Source: an endosymbiont of Escarpia spicata
GTDB lineage: Bacteria; Pseudomonadota; Gammaproteobacteria; Chromatiales; Chromatiaceae
Assembly: GCA_003349915.1 (NCBI GenBank)
Contig: QFXE01000013.1
Span: 249,560-313,559, forward strand
Direction of reading: 5' to 3'
DNA length: 64,000 nt
The notes beneath the pieces are model-generated. The model worked only from the letters and a program-made list of their open reading frames with translations. It ran no database searches and was not told where the DNA came from. Of the stretch, positions 45,101-57,398 are shown in pieces; within the stretch, counting starts at the first letter, position 1; every line of letters begins with the position of its first letter. A program made the position numbers and the translations under genes.

Positions 45101-46486
45101 TTATGCCTCAGAGACACAATAGGGATCCAGCGCTGCTTCATCAAATAAGGCCAAATCCACTTTCAGATAGGCGATACCATCCTCGACGATGACAACTGCC
45201 TGAGACACTCCATCAACCTCGGTCAGCTTTCCTTCGAGCAGGCTGGCCTGTTGTAGATCCATACTGCCGACTGGCAGGAGGAAGTTGCTGAGCTGCTTCG
45301 GGTCGCTCATGCCCCGCGCGACCAATAGCCAGAGCAGGGCAACCCCACCACAGAAGAGGAAGACCCCTTCAATACCGAACCGGGCATGTACCCAACCACC
45401 CAGCAAGCCTCCGCCGAAAGCGCCGATGAACTGCGAACTGGAGTAGACACCCATCGCCGTGCCTTTGCGCTCTCCCGGCGCCATCTTGGCGATAAGAGAT
45501 GGCAGCGTCGCCTCCAACAGATTGAACGCGGTAAAGAAGACCAGTAGCCCCACTGCCATGCCGATCAGACTGCTCTTGAACACATAGAGTCCGAACAAGG
45601 ACAGCATCAGCGCCGCAACGGCACCGATGAATACAGATTTCATCCGCTGCTTGCTCTCTGCGGCAATGATAAAGGGGACCATCGCCCCCATGGCCAGCAA
45701 CATCACCGGCAGATAGATTATCCAGTGACTCTCACTGACCAACCCAAGATCGCGCAGAACCAGCGGATAGGCCAGGAACAGCGCGGTAAGAATCATATGG
45801 AGGGCAAAGATACCAAAATCGAGCCGTAACAGTTCCGGCTCCGCCAGCACCTTGCCAAACTGCCCTGGCACGGCCTCTGCATCGCGATGAAAAACACTTT
45901 TTTCTGGTGTCGGCACCACAAACAGCACGACCACAATCCCGCTCAGAGCAAGTCCAGCAGTCAGCCTGAAGATACCGGGGACGCCGATCCAGCTATTGAG
46001 CACGGGTCCCAACACCAGGGATACCGCAAAGGCGAAACCGATGCTCATGCCGATGATCGCCATGATACGCAGGCGCCGCTGCTCACGGCTGAGATCAGCG
46101 GCCAGCGCCATGATAACCGCTGCTATCGCCCCACCACCCTGCAGGGCGCGTCCAAGAATGATGCCCCATATATCATCGGCAGATGCAGCCACCACGCTAC
46201 CAAACGCGAATATCAGCAGGCCGGCGATGATCACAGGTTTACGCCCGACGCGGTCGGAAAGCATGCCGAAGGGAATCTGCAATACAGCCTGGGTCAGACC
46301 ATAAACACCAATGGCCAGACCAATCAGCAAGGGCGTCACATCTGCCAAACCTTCGGCGTAGAGGGCAAAAACCGGCAGAATCAAAAACAGACCCAGCATG
46401 CGCAGGGAAAATATTCCTGCCAGTGAAAAGGCTGCACGCCGTTCAACCGGGTTCAGGCCCGATGCACCATCCCCTGCTTTTGTCAT
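45101..46486 (-). CDS. MFS transporter (YajR-like) with C-terminal HMA-like domain
   Basis: About 461 residues. Twelve helices with the MFS motif [11 protein letters not shown], then ~70 C-terminal residues ([20 protein letters not shown]) resembling a small ferredoxin-like/HMA domain as in YajR. The drug/proton antiporter family is likely; substrate unknown. ATG at 46486 fits the first helix; an earlier in-frame start at 46636 would overlap the divergent uvrA. It lies 117 nt upstream of ssb. Confidence 0.85.
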   Translation of the reverse strand: MTKAGDGASGLNPVERRAAFSLAGIFSLRMLGLFLILPVFALYAEGLADVTPLLIGLAIGVYGLTQAVLQIPFGMLSDRVGRKPVIIAGLLIFAFGSVVAASADDIWGIILGRALQGGGAIAAVIMALAADLSREQRRLRIMAIIGMSIGFAFAVSLVLGPVLNSWIGVPGIFRLTAGLALSGIVVVLFVVPTPEKSVFHRDAEAVPGQFGKVLAEPELLRLDFGIFALHMILTALFLAYPLVLRDLGLVSESHWIIYLPVMLLAMGAMVPFIIAAESKQRMKSVFIGAVAALMLSLFGLYVFKSSLIGMAVGLLVFFTAFNLLEATLPSLIAKMAPGERKGTAMGVYSSSQFIGAFGGGLLGGWVHARFGIEGVFLFCGGVALLWLLVARGMSDPKQLSNFLLPVGSMDLQQASLLEGKLTEVDGVSQAVVIVEDGIAYLKVDLALFDEAALDPYCVSEA

Positions 46487-46600
46487 AACTGATCCACTTT
46501 GCCACTCACTAAAAAGAGCGCGTATAGTAGCAGGTTCGCCCAAATAGATGCACACCGCTGAAAATGCGGTTTTACGGGCCACAGAGCCGCAAAACAAAAG

Positions 46601-49429
46601 ATGGAAACAATCCGAATTCGTGGGGCCCGTACCCACAACCTGCAGAATATCGACCTCGATCTGCCACGTGACAAGCTGATCGTCATTACCGGTTTGTCTG
46701 GTTCCGGTAAATCATCCCTGGCCTTCGATACCATCTACGCCGAGGGCCAACGCCGTTATGTGGAATCACTCTCGGCCTACGCACGGCAATTTCTATCGCT
46801 GATGGAAAAGCCCGATGTGGACCATATTGAAGGGCTTTCACCGGCCATCTCCATCGAGCAGAAGACCACCTCCCACAACCCGCGCTCCACCGTCGGAACC
46901 ATTACCGAGATCTACGACTACCTGCGTCTGCTGTTCGCCCGCGCTGGCACCCCACGCTGCCCGCAACACGATAGCGTGCTCGAAGCACAGACCGTCAGCC
47001 AGATGGTGGATCAGGCGCTTTCCCTGCCCGAAGGCAGCCGTCTGTTGTTGTTGGCTCCGGTAATTTCCGAGCGCAAGGGGGAACACCACAAGCTGCTGCA
47101 GGAGATGCATGCCCAGGGTTTTATCCGTGCCCGTATCGATGGCGAGATCTTTGAGCTTGATGAACCACCGGTGCTGGAGCTCAACAAGAAACACAGCATC
47201 GAAATCGTAGTGGATCGCTTCAAAGTGCGCCCCGATCTGGCAAACCGGCTTGCAGAGTCCTTTGAGACAGCACTCCATCTCTCCGACGGCCTTGCCCGGA
47301 TCGCCTGGATGGATGAGAGCGGTGAAGAACTGGTCTTCTCCTCCCGCTTCGCCTGCCCGCAGTGCGGCTATAGCCTGCCGGAACTGGAGCCCCGCCTCTT
47401 CTCCTTCAACAACCCGGTGGGGGCATGTCCCACCTGCGACGGCCTGGGAGTAGAGCAGTTTTTTGACCCGGAGAAGGCGGTCGCCCACCCCGAACTCCCG
47501 CTGGCTGGCGGTGCCGTGCGGGGCTGGGATCGCCGCAACGCCTACTACTTCCAGATGATCACCTCTCTCGGCCGCCACTACGATTTCGATCCCGAAACAC
47601 CCTGGGAGGAGCTGCCGGAAAAGACACGCAAAGTCATTCTCTACGGCAGCAAGCGGGAGTCCATCAAGTTCAGCTACTTCAATGAACGTGGCCGCTCCAC
47701 CACCAAGACCCACCCCTTCGAAGGGATTATCCGCAATATGGAACGCCGCTATCGGGAGACCGAATCCAACGCGGTGCGCGAGGAGCTTGCACGCTATATA
47801 TCAAGCCAATCCTGCCCTGAGTGTGGCGGTACGCGTCTCAATGAAGCAGCCCGTCACATCTTTATCCTGGATCATAATCTGCCGACATTGACAGCATTGC
47901 CCATCGGCAAGGCCCTCGGTTTCTTCTCTTCACTGGAACTTCCCGGCAAGCGAGGCGAGATCGCCTCCAGGATAGTGAGTGAAATAGAGCAACGACTCAG
48001 TTTTCTGGCCAATGTGGGCCTCGACTATCTGACCCTCGACCGTAGCGCAGAGACGCTCTCCGGCGGAGAAGCACAACGCATCCGGCTCGCCAGCCAGATC
48101 GGTGCAGGCCTCGTCGGTGTCATGTATGTTTTGGATGAACCCTCTATCGGTTTACATCAGCGGGACAACGAACGACTGCTAAAAACGCTCATCTACCTGC
48201 GGGATCTGGGCAACACTGTAATCGTCGTTGAACATGACGAAGAGGCGATCCACATGGCCGATCATGTGGTAGACATAGGACCCGGCGCGGGGGTGCATGG
48301 AGGCCGAATCATTGCCGAAGGCACGGCAGCGCAGATCACAGAAAACACCGAGTCACTTACCGGCCAGTATCTTGCCGGTGTCATGTCGATAGCAATCCCT
48401 GACACACGCACACCCTGCGATCCCGAACGGCAACTTCGGGTTATCGGTGCACGCAGCAATAACCTGAAGTCGATCGATCTCTCCATTCCGGTCGGCACCT
48501 TTTGTTGCGTCACCGGGGTTTCCGGCTCCGGCAAGTCGACCCTGATCAACGACACCCTATACCCTGTCTGCGCTGCCGTTCTAAACGGGGCCAACACATC
48601 CCCGGTACCACACGACGAAGTACTTGGCCTCGACCTCTTCGACAAAGTGGTGGATATCGATCAGAGCCCTATTGGGCGCACTCCCCGCTCTAATCCGGCC
48701 ACCTACACCGGCCTCTTCACCCCGATCCGTGAACTCTTTGCCGGCACTCCTGAATCCCGCGCACGCGGCTATTCACCAGGGCGTTTCAGTTTCAACGTCA
48801 AAGGAGGTCGCTGTGAAGCCTGCAGAGGCGACGGCGTCACTAAGGTGGAGATGCACTTTCTGCCCGATATCTATGTGCAGTGTGATATCTGCAAAGGCAA
48901 GCGGTACAACCGTGAGACCCTTGAAGTCAAATACAAGGGAAAGACTATCGACCAAGTGTTGAACATGACTGTGGAGATGGCGCTTGAGTTCTTCGACGCA
49001 GTCCCGTCCCTCAAGAGGAAATTGCAGACCCTGATGGATGTCGGCCTCTCTTATATCTCATTGGGACAAAACGCCACCACACTCTCCGGCGGTGAGGCAC
49101 AACGGGTCAAGCTCTCCCGTGAGCTATCGAAACGCGATACCGGCAATACGCTCTACATCCTTGATGAGCCGACAACCGGGCTCCATTTTCATGACGTTAA
49201 ACACCTGCTGGAAGTGCTCCACCGCCTGCGTGACCACGGCAACACCGTAATTGTCATCGAACATAATCTCGACGTCATCAAGACTGCCGACTGGGTTATC
49301 GACTTGGGACCGGAAGGGGGGGATAAAGGTGGTGAGATCATTGCGGCCGGAACCCCGGAAGCCGTGGCGAATATAGCCGCATCCCATACCGGTCGCTATC
49401 TGAAACCACTGCTTGAGCGAAAACGGTAG
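46601..49429 (+). CDS. uvrA: excinuclease ABC subunit A
   Basis: 942 residues, normal length. Two ABC ATPase halves with Walker [14 protein letters not shown] and [13 protein letters not shown], signatures [16 protein letters not shown] and [16 protein letters not shown], and zinc modules CPQCGY...CPTCDG, CPECGG and CEACRG...CDICKG. It is the DNA damage sensor of nucleotide-excision repair. Divergent from the MFS gene. The stop codon (49427) lies at the edge of a GTAGGC repeat. Confidence 0.98.
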   Translation: METIRIRGARTHNLQNIDLDLPRDKLIVITGLSGSGKSSLAFDTIYAEGQRRYVESLSAYARQFLSLMEKPDVDHIEGLSPAISIEQKTTSHNPRSTVGTITEIYDYLRLLFARAGTPRCPQHDSVLEAQTVSQMVDQALSLPEGSRLLLLAPVISERKGEHHKLLQEMHAQGFIRARIDGEIFELDEPPVLELNKKHSIEIVVDRFKVRPDLANRLAESFETALHLSDGLARIAWMDESGEELVFSSRFACPQCGYSLPELEPRLFSFNNPVGACPTCDGLGVEQFFDPEKAVAHPELPLAGGAVRGWDRRNAYYFQMITSLGRHYDFDPETPWEELPEKTRKVILYGSKRESIKFSYFNERGRSTTKTHPFEGIIRNMERRYRETESNAVREELARYISSQSCPECGGTRLNEAARHIFILDHNLPTLTALPIGKALGFFSSLELPGKRGEIASRIVSEIEQRLSFLANVGLDYLTLDRSAETLSGGEAQRIRLASQIGAGLVGVMYVLDEPSIGLHQRDNERLLKTLIYLRDLGNTVIVVEHDEEAIHMADHVVDIGPGAGVHGGRIIAEGTAAQITENTESLTGQYLAGVMSIAIPDTRTPCDPERQLRVIGARSNNLKSIDLSIPVGTFCCVTGVSGSGKSTLINDTLYPVCAAVLNGANTSPVPHDEVLGLDLFDKVVDIDQSPIGRTPRSNPATYTGLFTPIRELFAGTPESRARGYSPGRFSFNVKGGRCEACRGDGVTKVEMHFLPDIYVQCDICKGKRYNRETLEVKYKGKTIDQVLNMTVEMALEFFDAVPSLKRKLQTLMDVGLSYISLGQNATTLSGGEAQRVKLSRELSKRDTGNTLYILDEPTTGLHFHDVKHLLEVLHRLRDHGNTVIVIEHNLDVIKTADWVIDLGPEGGDKGGEIIAAGTPEAVANIAASHTGRYLKPLLERKR

Positions 49430-49480
49430 GCCGGTTCAAGTGCAACTTTCGCCCGATCCGCTACGCTTAATCAGGCCTAC
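49426..49480. repeat. GTAGGCCGGTTCAAG inverted repeat, second copy
   Basis: Left arm GTAGGCCGGTTCAAG and right arm CGCTTAATCAGGCCTAC; same family as 40678-40766. It supplies the uvrA stop (TAG) and, on the other strand, the last codons and stop of the SAM-hydrolase gene. Confidence 0.7.
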
Positions 49481-50219
49481 CAAGGCCTGTGACTGCTATC
49501 GGATCACCAAGTCCTGCATTAAAGCGCTCCTGGGCACTACCCTGATTGACCGCAATCTCAATTAATCCCATGGAATTTACATACCAGAACGGATCTCCCG
49601 GCGGGCATTCACTAAAGATCAATCCAGCGTTGATTCTCTGATTTTCCAGCACAATAACTGAAGTGTCGTCGACAGCAGCAGCACGCATGCCGGTAATCAA
49701 GTTACCGAAGTCATCAATATAGATAATTTTTAGCAGGTCGTCCGGAAGCCCGCAACCCATTATCTGTGTATTCGTCAGGAAGTCTCCCTGAACTGATTCA
49801 CCATCGGCAATTTTCGCAGCCACTGGCGCAAAGAGGTCTCTGCCATGGAAACTATTGGAGAGTACCTTTGGCCGCCAGGTTATCGACCTGATTCTGCATT
49901 GGGATGCCCTGCGCACAACCAGCGCAAGCAGGCCATTATCCGGCCCCACATACCATTTGCCATCTGCCTCCACCATGAGCGGCAGACGACTACCCCCTAC
50001 TCCTGGATCGACTACACAAACAAACACCGTTGCTACGGGAAAGTGATCCGTTAAACCTGGGATGAGATAAGCTGAAAGCTCAGGAGTGAATCGTGGCAGA
50101 TCGGAAATCAGATCGACAACGCGGGATTGCTCAGAATGCTGCAGGATTGCGGCAAGCATCTGTCCGGTATAGGGACCGGTCACACCGAAGTCGGTAAGTG
50201 TGGCAATCAGTTTAGGCAC
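49467..50219 (-). CDS. SAM hydrolase/adenosyl-halide synthase family protein
   Basis: 250 residues. ATLTDFGVTGPYTGQMLAAI, VVDPGVGG, YVGPDNGLL, FHGRDLFAPVAA and YIDDFGNLITG are motifs of the DUF62 family. Family members hydrolyse S-adenosylmethionine to adenosine and methionine; a few halogenate it. The C-terminal GRPD and the stop are read from a GTAGGC repeat. It is convergent with uvrA and follows the ribosomal operon terminator. Confidence 0.88.
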   Translation of the reverse strand: MPKLIATLTDFGVTGPYTGQMLAAILQHSEQSRVVDLISDLPRFTPELSAYLIPGLTDHFPVATVFVCVVDPGVGGSRLPLMVEADGKWYVGPDNGLLALVVRRASQCRIRSITWRPKVLSNSFHGRDLFAPVAAKIADGESVQGDFLTNTQIMGCGLPDDLLKIIYIDDFGNLITGMRAAAVDDTSVIVLENQRINAGLIFSECPPGDPFWYVNSMGLIEIAVNQGSAQERFNAGLGDPIAVTGLGRPD

Positions 50220-50233
50220 TGTGAGACAGCAGG

Positions 50234-50266
50234 CAATAAAAAAGCCGGGTTAAACCCGGCTTTTTT
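50234..50266. terminator. bidirectional terminator after rplQ
   Basis: AAAAAAGCCGGGTT pairs with AACCCGGCTTTTTT, forming a GC stem flanked by A- and T-runs on each strand. It ends the long ribosomal operon just after the rplQ stop. Confidence 0.92.
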
Positions 50267-50267
50267 A

Positions 50268-50657
50268 TTAATCTTCGCTTTCGCTCGATTCTTCTTCGAT
50301 TGGCCTGTCGACAAGCTCGACAAATGCCATCGGCGCTTTGTCACCATCGCGATAGCCACATTTAAGGATACGCAGATAACCACCAGGACGATCCTTGTAA
50401 CGCGGACCAAGGTCAGTGAACAGTTTGCCGACCGCGGCATTGTCACGCAGGCGCGCGAATGCCAGACGGCGTTTGGCAACGCTATCACTCTTGGACATGG
50501 TGATAAGAGGCTCGGCTACACGGCGCAATTCTTTTGCCTTGGGCAGAGTGGTTTTGATCAATTCTTGGTTGATCAATGAAACAGTCATGTTGCGAAACAT
50601 CGCCTGGCGATGACTGCTGTTACGGTTCAATTGCCGTCCGGATTTGCGATGACGCAT
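50268..50657 (-). CDS. rplQ: 50S ribosomal protein L17
   Basis: 129 residues, beginning [20 protein letters not shown] as in all bacterial L17, with a short acidic Glu/Ser/Asp C-terminus. It is the last gene of the alpha operon, 49 nt downstream of rpoA. L17 sits near the exit of the peptide tunnel on the large subunit. Confidence 0.98.
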   Translation of the reverse strand: MRHRKSGRQLNRNSSHRQAMFRNMTVSLINQELIKTTLPKAKELRRVAEPLITMSKSDSVAKRRLAFARLRDNAAVGKLFTDLGPRYKDRPGGYLRILKCGYRDGDKAPMAFVELVDRPIEEESSESED

Positions 50658-50706
50658 GGATCGACTTCCCTAAAATCTAATAGTTAATGAATTCGGTGTT
50701 AGCTGA

Positions 50707-51705
50707 TCAGTGTATAAACTGATCGTCGATGCCTTCCGGCGGCCAACGTTCGAGGCGCATGCCAAGAGAGAGTCCGCGGCGGGCAAGGACATCCTTGATC
50801 TCTGTAAGAGACTTTTTGCCAAGATTAGGCGTCTTGAGAAGCTCAACTTCCGTGCGCTGAATCAGATCGCCGATCAGGAAGATATTCTCAGCCTTCAGAC
50901 AGTTTGCCGAACGAACGGTGAGTTCGAGATCATCCACCGGACGCAGCAGGATCGGATCGATTGCAGGCTCTTCAGGTTCGGCAGTTGCCTCGGCAGCTTC
51001 GGCCTGCAGGTCAACAAACACAGAAAGCTGGTCGCGCAAGATGTTTGCTGAACGACGAATCGCCTCTTCCGGATCAATTGTACCGTTGGTTTCCAGCTCG
51101 ATAACAAGTCGATCCAGATTGGTACGCTGCTCTACACGTGCTGCTTCAACTGAATAGGCCACACTGCGCACAGGACTGAATGAGGCATCAACCTGCAACA
51201 TGCCGATAGGGCGATCATCTCCAGCGGCACCCTGACGGGTGGCGGCGGGCTGGTAGCCACGACCACGCTTAACCTGCAGTGTCATGTTGATCTCGCCCGA
51301 CTTGGTCAGGTTTGCAATCACATGATCCGGATTTGAAATCTCAACATCATGGTCAAGCGTAATGTCGCTTGCCAACACAGGTCCAGGCCCTTTTTTCTGA
51401 AGTTTCAGGGTAGCCTCTTCACGCGTGTGCATCACCAGGGCAACCTGCTTAAGATTCAGAAGGATATCCAGCACATCTTCCTGCACACCTTCAATCGTGG
51501 TGTACTCATGCAGAACCTCCTGGATCTCAACATCTGTAATCGCAGAACCCGGCATAGAGGAGAGCAGGATCCGGCGCAGCGCATTACCCAAAGTATGGCC
51601 GAACCCTCTTTCCAAGGGCTCCAAAGTCACTTTTGCATGGGTCTCGCTGATCGGCTGCACATTCACAATGCGCGGCTTGAGAAACTCCGTAACGCTTTCA
51701 GTCAT
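50707..51705 (-). CDS. rpoA: RNA polymerase alpha subunit
   Basis: 332 residues: N-terminal dimerisation domain ([20 protein letters not shown]), a flexible linker rich in Glu/Ala, and the C-terminal DNA- and activator-binding domain ([36 protein letters not shown]). Normal length and position in the alpha operon. Confidence 0.98.
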   Translation of the reverse strand: MTESVTEFLKPRIVNVQPISETHAKVTLEPLERGFGHTLGNALRRILLSSMPGSAITDVEIQEVLHEYTTIEGVQEDVLDILLNLKQVALVMHTREEATLKLQKKGPGPVLASDITLDHDVEISNPDHVIANLTKSGEINMTLQVKRGRGYQPAATRQGAAGDDRPIGMLQVDASFSPVRSVAYSVEAARVEQRTNLDRLVIELETNGTIDPEEAIRRSANILRDQLSVFVDLQAEAAEATAEPEEPAIDPILLRPVDDLELTVRSANCLKAENIFLIGDLIQRTEVELLKTPNLGKKSLTEIKDVLARRGLSLGMRLERWPPEGIDDQFIH

Positions 51706-51726
51706 GAACCTTCCTCTCTACAGACC

Positions 51727-52347
51727 TTACTTGGAGTACAATTCAACGACGAGTTGCTCGTTGATTTCTGCAGACAGATCTGCGCGGTCAGGCACTCGTT
51801 TGAAAGTTCCCTTCATCCCTTTCGGATCGACCTCAACCCAGTCAGCAAAACCATACTGCTCCGCTAATGCGAGTGCACCCTGGATGCGTACCTGTTTTTT
51901 GGCTTTTTCACGAATCGTGATCTCATCGTCGGCAGCTACCTGGTAGGACGCGACATTAACGATCCTGCCATTAACCTCGATCGCTTTATGGCTGACGAGC
52001 TGACGCGCTTCGGAGCGAGTTGAGCCGAAACCCATGCGATAGATGACGTTATCGAGACGACACTCTAGAAGTTGCAGCAGGTTCTCACCGGTTGCACCCT
52101 TCTGCTGCGCAGCAGCCTTATAATAGTTGCGAAACTGACGCTCCATCACACCGTAGATGCGACGTACTTTCTGTTTTTCGCGCAATTGCAGACCGTAGTC
52201 AGAGACGCGACGACGACGGTCGCCACTCTGGCCCGGAACCTTCTCCATGTTACACTTGGAGTCTAGGGAACGGACGCGGCTCTTCAGGAACAGATCTATT
52301 CCTTCGCGGCGACTCAATTTACATTTGGGACCAATGTACCTTGCCAT
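51727..52347 (-). CDS. rpsD: 30S ribosomal protein S4
   Basis: 206 residues, starting [16 protein letters not shown], with an S4 RNA-binding fold ([20 protein letters not shown]). In enterobacteria S4 is the repressor of the alpha operon; whether this holds here cannot be seen from sequence. Confidence 0.98.
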   Translation of the reverse strand: MARYIGPKCKLSRREGIDLFLKSRVRSLDSKCNMEKVPGQSGDRRRRVSDYGLQLREKQKVRRIYGVMERQFRNYYKAAAQQKGATGENLLQLLECRLDNVIYRMGFGSTRSEARQLVSHKAIEVNGRIVNVASYQVAADDEITIREKAKKQVRIQGALALAEQYGFADWVEVDPKGMKGTFKRVPDRADLSAEINEQLVVELYSK

Positions 52348-52362
52348 GATACGACTCCAGAA

Positions 52363-52752
52363 TCAGACCCGGCGCTTCTTAGGAGGCCGGCAACCGTTAT
52401 GCGGTATAGGGGTTACGTCGGAGATGCTGGTAATCTTGAATCCAGCATTGTTCAAAGCACGCACGGCAGACTCGCGACCAGGACCAGGACCTTTGACGTT
52501 GACGTCAAGATTTTTTAACCCAAATTCCTTGACCATCTGACCTGCACGATCTGCTGCAACCTGCGCAGCAAATGGAGTGCTCTTGCGTGAACCACGAAAA
52601 CCGGAACCGCCGGCAGTGGCCCAACCCAGGGCATTGCCCTGACGATCGGTAATGGTAATGATGGTGTTGTTAAACGACGCATGTACATGCGCGATGCCAT
52701 CAGTAACGGTCTTTTTGACCTTCTTCTTGGAACGGCCAGTTGGTTTTGCCAT
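52363..52752 (-). CDS. rpsK: 30S ribosomal protein S11
   Basis: 129 residues. [19 protein letters not shown] and the C-terminal [15 protein letters not shown] are invariant S11 motifs; the Asn-Gly there is the site of isoaspartate formation known in other bacteria. Located on the platform of the small subunit. Confidence 0.98.
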   Translation of the reverse strand: MAKPTGRSKKKVKKTVTDGIAHVHASFNNTIITITDRQGNALGWATAGGSGFRGSRKSTPFAAQVAADRAGQMVKEFGLKNLDVNVKGPGPGRESAVRALNNAGFKITSISDVTPIPHNGCRPPKKRRV

Positions 52753-52786
52753 TATCTGTTCCTGCGAACTCGTTTATGCGTAAATC

Positions 52787-53143
52787 TTAACGCTTGATCG
52801 GACGACGTGGACCTTTGCGGGTCCGCGCATTGGTCTTGGTACGCTGACCACGCAGCGGTAAACCACGACGATGACGAATGCCGCGATTACAACCGAGATC
52901 CATCAGACGCTTGATATTCATCGAAACCTCACGACGCAGATCACCTTCAACAGTGATCTTGCCGATGATGGCACGAATTGCATCAACCTGATCCTCGCTC
53001 AACTCCTGGATCCTGATGGAAGGCTCAATACCAACCTCTTTACAGATCTCTGCGGCGCGAGTGCGACCAATGCCATAGATCGATGTCAGCGCGATAGCTG
53101 CGTGTTTCCGATCTGGGATGTTGACTCCTGCGATTCGAGCCAT
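52787..53143 (-). CDS. rpsM: 30S ribosomal protein S13
   Basis: 118 residues, [20 protein letters not shown] at the start and the basic tail [15 protein letters not shown] that contacts tRNA. First gene of the alpha operon; 108 nt separate it from rpmJ. Confidence 0.98.
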   Translation of the reverse strand: MARIAGVNIPDRKHAAIALTSIYGIGRTRAAEICKEVGIEPSIRIQELSEDQVDAIRAIIGKITVEGDLRREVSMNIKRLMDLGCNRGIRHRRGLPLRGQRTKTNARTRKGPRRPIKR

Positions 53144-53251
53144 TCTCTATTCTCCTGAACTTCTCAAGCGACTTTCGTTGAGCGTAAGCGGTTAATAGTA
53201 CCCACCCACACCAAATAAATCAAGCGGGAAATACCAAAATACCTTGCGATT

Positions 53252-53365
53252 TTAGCCTTGGCGCTGCTTGTGGCGGCCTTCTTTGCAGATGACCCGCACG
53301 ACGCCTTTACGGCGAACGATCTTGCAATTACGGCAGATCTTTTTTACCGACGCACGTACTTTCAT
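53252..53365 (-). CDS. rpmJ: 50S ribosomal protein L36
   Basis: 37 residues beginning [20 protein letters not shown] and ending RHKQRQG. The zinc ligands Cys11, Cys14, Cys27 and His32 are all present, so it is the zinc-binding form. It lies between secY and rpsM, its normal place. Confidence 0.96.
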   Translation of the reverse strand: MKVRASVKKICRNCKIVRRKGVVRVICKEGRHKQRQG

Positions 53366-53501
53366 GAACCTGTCTCCAAAATCCCATTAGTGCAGGCCGG
53401 GAAAATCAAGCTGCACATGCCTGGCGGGGCTAACCTGCCAATTTAAACAAACTGTAACCACCGTCACCAATCGCTGACAGATAGTTATGTAATCAATAAT
53501 G

Positions 53502-54854
53502 TCAGCGGACCAAACCGCCGCCACTACCTTTGAGGTTGGCTTTTTTCATCAAACCTTCGTATTGATGAGACATCAAGTGCGCTTGTACCTGCGCCATGAA
53601 ATCCATTACCACCACCACGATAATCAACAAAGATGTACCACCGAAATAGAAAGGCACATTCCAACCAACGATCAGAAACTCAGGCAACAGACAGACTGAT
53701 GTAATATAAATCGCCCCTGCCAGGGTCAAGCGCGACATCACGCCATCAATGTATTTTGCAGTCTGCTCGCCTGGACGAATGCCGGGAATGAAGGCACCGG
53801 ATCGCTTCAGGTTGTCCGCTGTCTCTCTGGAGTTAAAAACCAGAGCCGTATAGAAGAAGCAGAAGAAAATTATCGCTGCCGCATAAGCCATGACATAGAC
53901 CGGCTCACCAGGGGAAAGCTTGGAAAAAATATCCTGGATCCAACGCGTGTCTTCACTATTGCCAAACCACTGCCCGAGCGTTGCCGGGAACAGGATGATA
54001 CTGGAGGCGAAAATCGGCGGAATAACGCCTGCCATATTGAGCTTTAGTGGCAAGTGCGTACTTTGCGCAGCCATCAAACGCCGACCCTGCTGACGTTTCG
54101 CGTAGTTGACTGTAATCCTGCGCTGGCCACGCTCAACAAAGACGACAAAACCCGTCACTGCGATTGCCAGAACGAACAGGAAAAGAATCGTCAGCGCATT
54201 CAACTCACCGGTACGGGCCAATTCAAGCGTACCACCTATCGCCGAAGGCAAGCCCGCAACGATACCGGCAAAAATGATCATGGAGATACCATTACCGATA
54301 CCACGCTCCGTGATCTGCTCACCCAGCCACATCAGAAACATCGTTCCGGTGACCAGAGAGACTGCTGCAGTAACGATAAAGCCCAAGCCCTGCTGGGCAA
54401 CGACGGATTCTCCGCCAACCGTCTGGCTCTGCAGTGCGATTGAGATACCAACTGCTTGAAATGTTGCCAGCACTACAGTGCCGTAGCGCGTGTACTGGGT
54501 AATCTTGCGACGCCCCGCCTCACCCTCTTTCTTCAACTGCTCAAGCGTGGGGATAACAGCCGACATCAACTGCATAATAATAGAGGCAGAGATGTAGGGC
54601 ATGATACCAAGCGCAAAGAGACTCGCACGTTCAAGCGCACCACCAGAGAACATGTTGAACATGTCCAGGATCGAACCCTGGGCCTGCTCAAACAGTGCAG
54701 CAAGCGCAACAGGATTTACGCCAGGCACGGGAATGAACGTGCCAATACGAAAAACCAGTAACGCACCAGCAACAAAAAGCAGTCGCTGTCGCAACTCCGT
54801 CAGGCGACCCATGCCGCCCAACGAGTTCATCATGGAAGCGCCTTGACCAGCCAT
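53502..54854 (-). CDS. secY: protein translocase subunit SecY
   Basis: 450 residues with ten transmembrane helices, [14 protein letters not shown] after the first segment and [20 protein letters not shown] in the fifth cytoplasmic loop, which holds the conserved Arg that binds SecA. Central pore of the Sec translocon. Start directly follows the rplO stop. Confidence 0.98.
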   Translation of the reverse strand: MAGQGASMMNSLGGMGRLTELRQRLLFVAGALLVFRIGTFIPVPGVNPVALAALFEQAQGSILDMFNMFSGGALERASLFALGIMPYISASIIMQLMSAVIPTLEQLKKEGEAGRRKITQYTRYGTVVLATFQAVGISIALQSQTVGGESVVAQQGLGFIVTAAVSLVTGTMFLMWLGEQITERGIGNGISMIIFAGIVAGLPSAIGGTLELARTGELNALTILFLFVLAIAVTGFVVFVERGQRRITVNYAKRQQGRRLMAAQSTHLPLKLNMAGVIPPIFASSIILFPATLGQWFGNSEDTRWIQDIFSKLSPGEPVYVMAYAAAIIFFCFFYTALVFNSRETADNLKRSGAFIPGIRPGEQTAKYIDGVMSRLTLAGAIYITSVCLLPEFLIVGWNVPFYFGGTSLLIIVVVVMDFMAQVQAHLMSHQYEGLMKKANLKGSGGGLVR

Positions 54855-55289
54855 TTAGTCCTCGACCTTGCCGCCAGCCGCTTCGATAGCGGCACGAGCA
54901 CCCTTGGTTACACCAATGCCTTTCACGGTGACGGCGCGTTCGATAGAGCCGGAAGCAACAATCTTGGCACGTCGAATCACCTTGGTGATAACACCGGCCT
55001 TCTTCAGCGCCTCCAGATCCACAGATTCGCCCTCGATCTTGGCCAGCTCGCTCAAACGCACTTCGGCGGTTACCATGCCGATCCTGGAGCGAAATCCAAC
55101 CTTCGGAAGCCGACGCTGCAGTGGCATCTGACCACCTTCGAATCCAACCTTGTGGAAACCGCCATTACGGGATTTCTGTCCCTTGTGGCCACGACCACAG
55201 GTCTTGCCGAGACCACTGCCAATACCGCGCCCAACGCGTTTTTTGGCAGACTTACTGCCTTCAGCAGGCTGTAAACCATTAAGTCGCAT
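54855..55289 (-). CDS. rplO: 50S ribosomal protein L15
   Basis: 144 residues. [20 protein letters not shown] and a Gly/Lys/Arg-rich N-terminal arm are diagnostic. It overlaps nothing; secY begins immediately after its stop. Confidence 0.98.
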   Translation of the reverse strand: MRLNGLQPAEGSKSAKKRVGRGIGSGLGKTCGRGHKGQKSRNGGFHKVGFEGGQMPLQRRLPKVGFRSRIGMVTAEVRLSELAKIEGESVDLEALKKAGVITKVIRRAKIVASGSIERAVTVKGIGVTKGARAAIEAAGGKVED

Positions 55290-55290
55290 T

Positions 55291-55479
55291 TCAGGACTCC
55301 TCGACCTTAACCATGTAGGAAACCTTGTTCACCATACCGCGGGTACAAGGCGTGTCTTCAACTTCGACCGTCTGGTGCATACGGCGCAATCCCAAGCCAC
55401 GTACACAAGCCTTGTGGCTGGCCAGTCGTCCGTTCATGCTTCGCACCAAAGTGACCTGCATCATTTTCTTGTCAGACAT
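55291..55479 (-). CDS. rpmD: 50S ribosomal protein L30
   Basis: 62 residues: [37 protein letters not shown], normal short bacterial L30. One base separates its stop from rplO. Confidence 0.97.
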   Translation of the reverse strand: MSDKKMMQVTLVRSMNGRLASHKACVRGLGLRRMHQTVEVEDTPCTRGMVNKVSYMVKVEES

Positions 55480-55482
55480 GAG

Positions 55483-55989
55483 TTACCCCAGAATCTCTTC
55501 GACAGTCTTGCCGCGCTTGGCTGCAGCCGATTCAGCATCAGCCATCTCTTTCAGACCATTGATCGTCGCGCGGACTACATTCATCGGATTGTTCGTGCCG
55601 ATACATTTCGCCAACACATTTTGCACACCAACCACCTCGAAGACAGCACGCATGGCGCCGCCAGCGATGATACCTGTACCTTCAGATGCAGGCTGCATAT
55701 AGACCTTGGCGGCGCCATGGCGGCCGACTATCGGATACTGCAGCGTGTTGCTGTTCATCTTGACGGAAACCATGTTCTTGCGAGCAGTTTCCATCGCTTT
55801 TTGGATGGCGATCGGCACTTCACGGGCCTTGCCGGTACCAAACCCAACACACCCCTCTCCGTCGCCGACCACAGTCAGAGCAGAGAAGCCGAACTGACGG
55901 CCACCTTTGACAACCTTGGCGACACGGTTGACGTTAATAAGCTTTTCAAGCAGATCATCGCCTTCCGGCTTTGCATTATAATTTGCCAT
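55483..55989 (-). CDS. rpsE: 30S ribosomal protein S5
   Basis: 168 residues. [20 protein letters not shown], then [18 protein letters not shown] are the conserved S5 loop residues implicated in decoding fidelity. Three nt before rpmD. Confidence 0.98.
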   Translation of the reverse strand: MANYNAKPEGDDLLEKLINVNRVAKVVKGGRQFGFSALTVVGDGEGCVGFGTGKAREVPIAIQKAMETARKNMVSVKMNSNTLQYPIVGRHGAAKVYMQPASEGTGIIAGGAMRAVFEVVGVQNVLAKCIGTNNPMNVVRATINGLKEMADAESAAAKRGKTVEEILG

Positions 55990-56001
55990 AACCTCGAACC
56001 C

Positions 56002-56358
56002 TTAAAATTGCAGACCGGCTTCGCGCGCCGCATCAGCCAAGGCCTTTACGCGACCGTGATAACGAAAACCCGAGCGATCAAATGCAACCTGCTCGATACC
56101 TGCCTCTTTCGCCCTTTCAGCGATATATTTACCAACTACAGAGGCAGCCGCCGCATTACCGCTCGCGCCTGAGAGCTCACCTCGAACACCCTTATCCAGA
56201 GTGGAAGCGCTCACCAGAACTTCAGCGCCAGTAGGTGCAATGACCTGCGCATAGATATGCTTTGGCGTACGGTGAATGGCCAGACGATGGACGCCCAGTT
56301 CACGAATCTTTGCGCGAGTCCGACGACTACGACGTAGACGAGATTGTTTCTTATCCAT
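56002..56358 (-). CDS. rplR: 50S ribosomal protein L18
   Basis: 118 residues, with [17 protein letters not shown] and the C-terminal [20 protein letters not shown] that binds 5S rRNA. Normal place between rplF and rpsE. Confidence 0.98.
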   Translation of the reverse strand: MDKKQSRLRRSRRTRAKIRELGVHRLAIHRTPKHIYAQVIAPTGAEVLVSASTLDKGVRGELSGASGNAAAASVVGKYIAERAKEAGIEQVAFDRSGFRYHGRVKALADAAREAGLQF

Positions 56359-56367
56359 CGTTTAACC

Positions 56368-56901
56368 CTATTTCTTCTTGGCTTCTTTACGAACCACATG
56401 TTCGTCAGAGTAACGGACGCCTTTGCCTTTGTAAGGCTCCGGCGGGCGGTACGCGCGAACTTCAGCCGCAACCTGACCAACCAGCTGTTTATCTGTACCC
56501 GAAACAACAATCTCAGTTTGTGAGGGTGTTGCTATTTCAATACCCTCCGGCACCGGATATTCCACAGGATGGGAAAAACCGAGACTCAGATTGAGCACTT
56601 TACCCTTGGCCTGAGCACGATAACCAACACCAACGAGCTCAAGCTTACGCTCAAACCCTTGAGTAACACCGGTAACAAGATTGTTAATGAGCGCGCGCAT
56701 CGTGCCGGCCATCGCCCAAGAAGACTTGTCTTCCTGCTTGGGAGCGACGCTGACAACGCCATCATCCTGACTGATTGCCACCAGGTCGTTCACGAGCAAC
56801 TCCATCGAGCCTTTAGGGCCCTTGACAGAGACACTCTGACCATCCAGCTTGACCTCAACACCCGACGGTAGTGAAATTGGACTTTTTGCTATACGAGACA
56901 T
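56368..56901 (-). CDS. rplF: 50S ribosomal protein L6
   Basis: 177 residues from [19 protein letters not shown]. An upstream in-frame start (56967) would add 22 residues and overlap rpsH, so the family-typical start is used. [20 protein letters not shown] and [16 protein letters not shown] are conserved. Confidence 0.97.
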   Translation of the reverse strand: MSRIAKSPISLPSGVEVKLDGQSVSVKGPKGSMELLVNDLVAISQDDGVVSVAPKQEDKSSWAMAGTMRALINNLVTGVTQGFERKLELVGVGYRAQAKGKVLNLSLGFSHPVEYPVPEGIEIATPSQTEIVVSGTDKQLVGQVAAEVRAYRPPEPYKGKGVRYSDEHVVRKEAKKK

Positions 56902-56914
56902 CTTCTTACACCCC

Positions 56915-57310
56915 TTACGCGACGATAGCGATGACTTCACCGCCCTGTCCCGCAGCGCGGGCAGCACGATCAGTCATTATGCCTTTCGAGGTGGAGATGA
57001 TTGCGATACCCAAACCGTTACGCACTTTGGGAAGATCACCACAGCCTTTATATATGCGCAGACCAGGACGACTTATCCGTTTAATCAGGTCGATAACAGG
57101 CCGCCCTTCAAAATATCGCAGATCCACAACCATGGTCGGCTTGGATGCACTCTCGTCCATCTTGACATCCTGCACGTAACCTTCGTCTTTCAGGAGGTTG
57201 GCGATTGCAATTTTCTGCTTGGATGCCGGCAGTCTGACTGAAGTCTTATTTGCCGATTGTCCGTTACGGACACGGGTGAGCAAATCCGCAATGGGATCTG
57301 ACATACTCAT
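56915..57310 (-). CDS. rpsH: 30S ribosomal protein S8
   Basis: 131 residues, [20 protein letters not shown] like E. coli S8, and the C-terminal [20 protein letters not shown]. In E. coli S8 is the spc-operon repressor; conservation of the site is not checked here. Confidence 0.98.
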   Translation of the reverse strand: MSMSDPIADLLTRVRNGQSANKTSVRLPASKQKIAIANLLKDEGYVQDVKMDESASKPTMVVDLRYFEGRPVIDLIKRISRPGLRIYKGCGDLPKVRNGLGIAIISTSKGIMTDRAARAAGQGGEVIAIVA

Positions 57311-57398
57311 TTCGAGCTCCTGGGGTCAGTCCGTCTTTGCGACGCGATACCCAAATATAGTTAATCCCGGCAGAAATGCCCGGAGAAAGCGGCGTATT

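Noticed and set aside
46838..47713. 291-codon open frame on the minus strand inside uvrA
   Set aside because: Antisense shadow of a strongly conserved gene; no ribosome site or recognisable motif.
55150..56172. 340-codon plus-strand open frame across rplO, rpmD and rpsE
   Set aside because: Antisense to three certain ribosomal genes; composition follows their codons.
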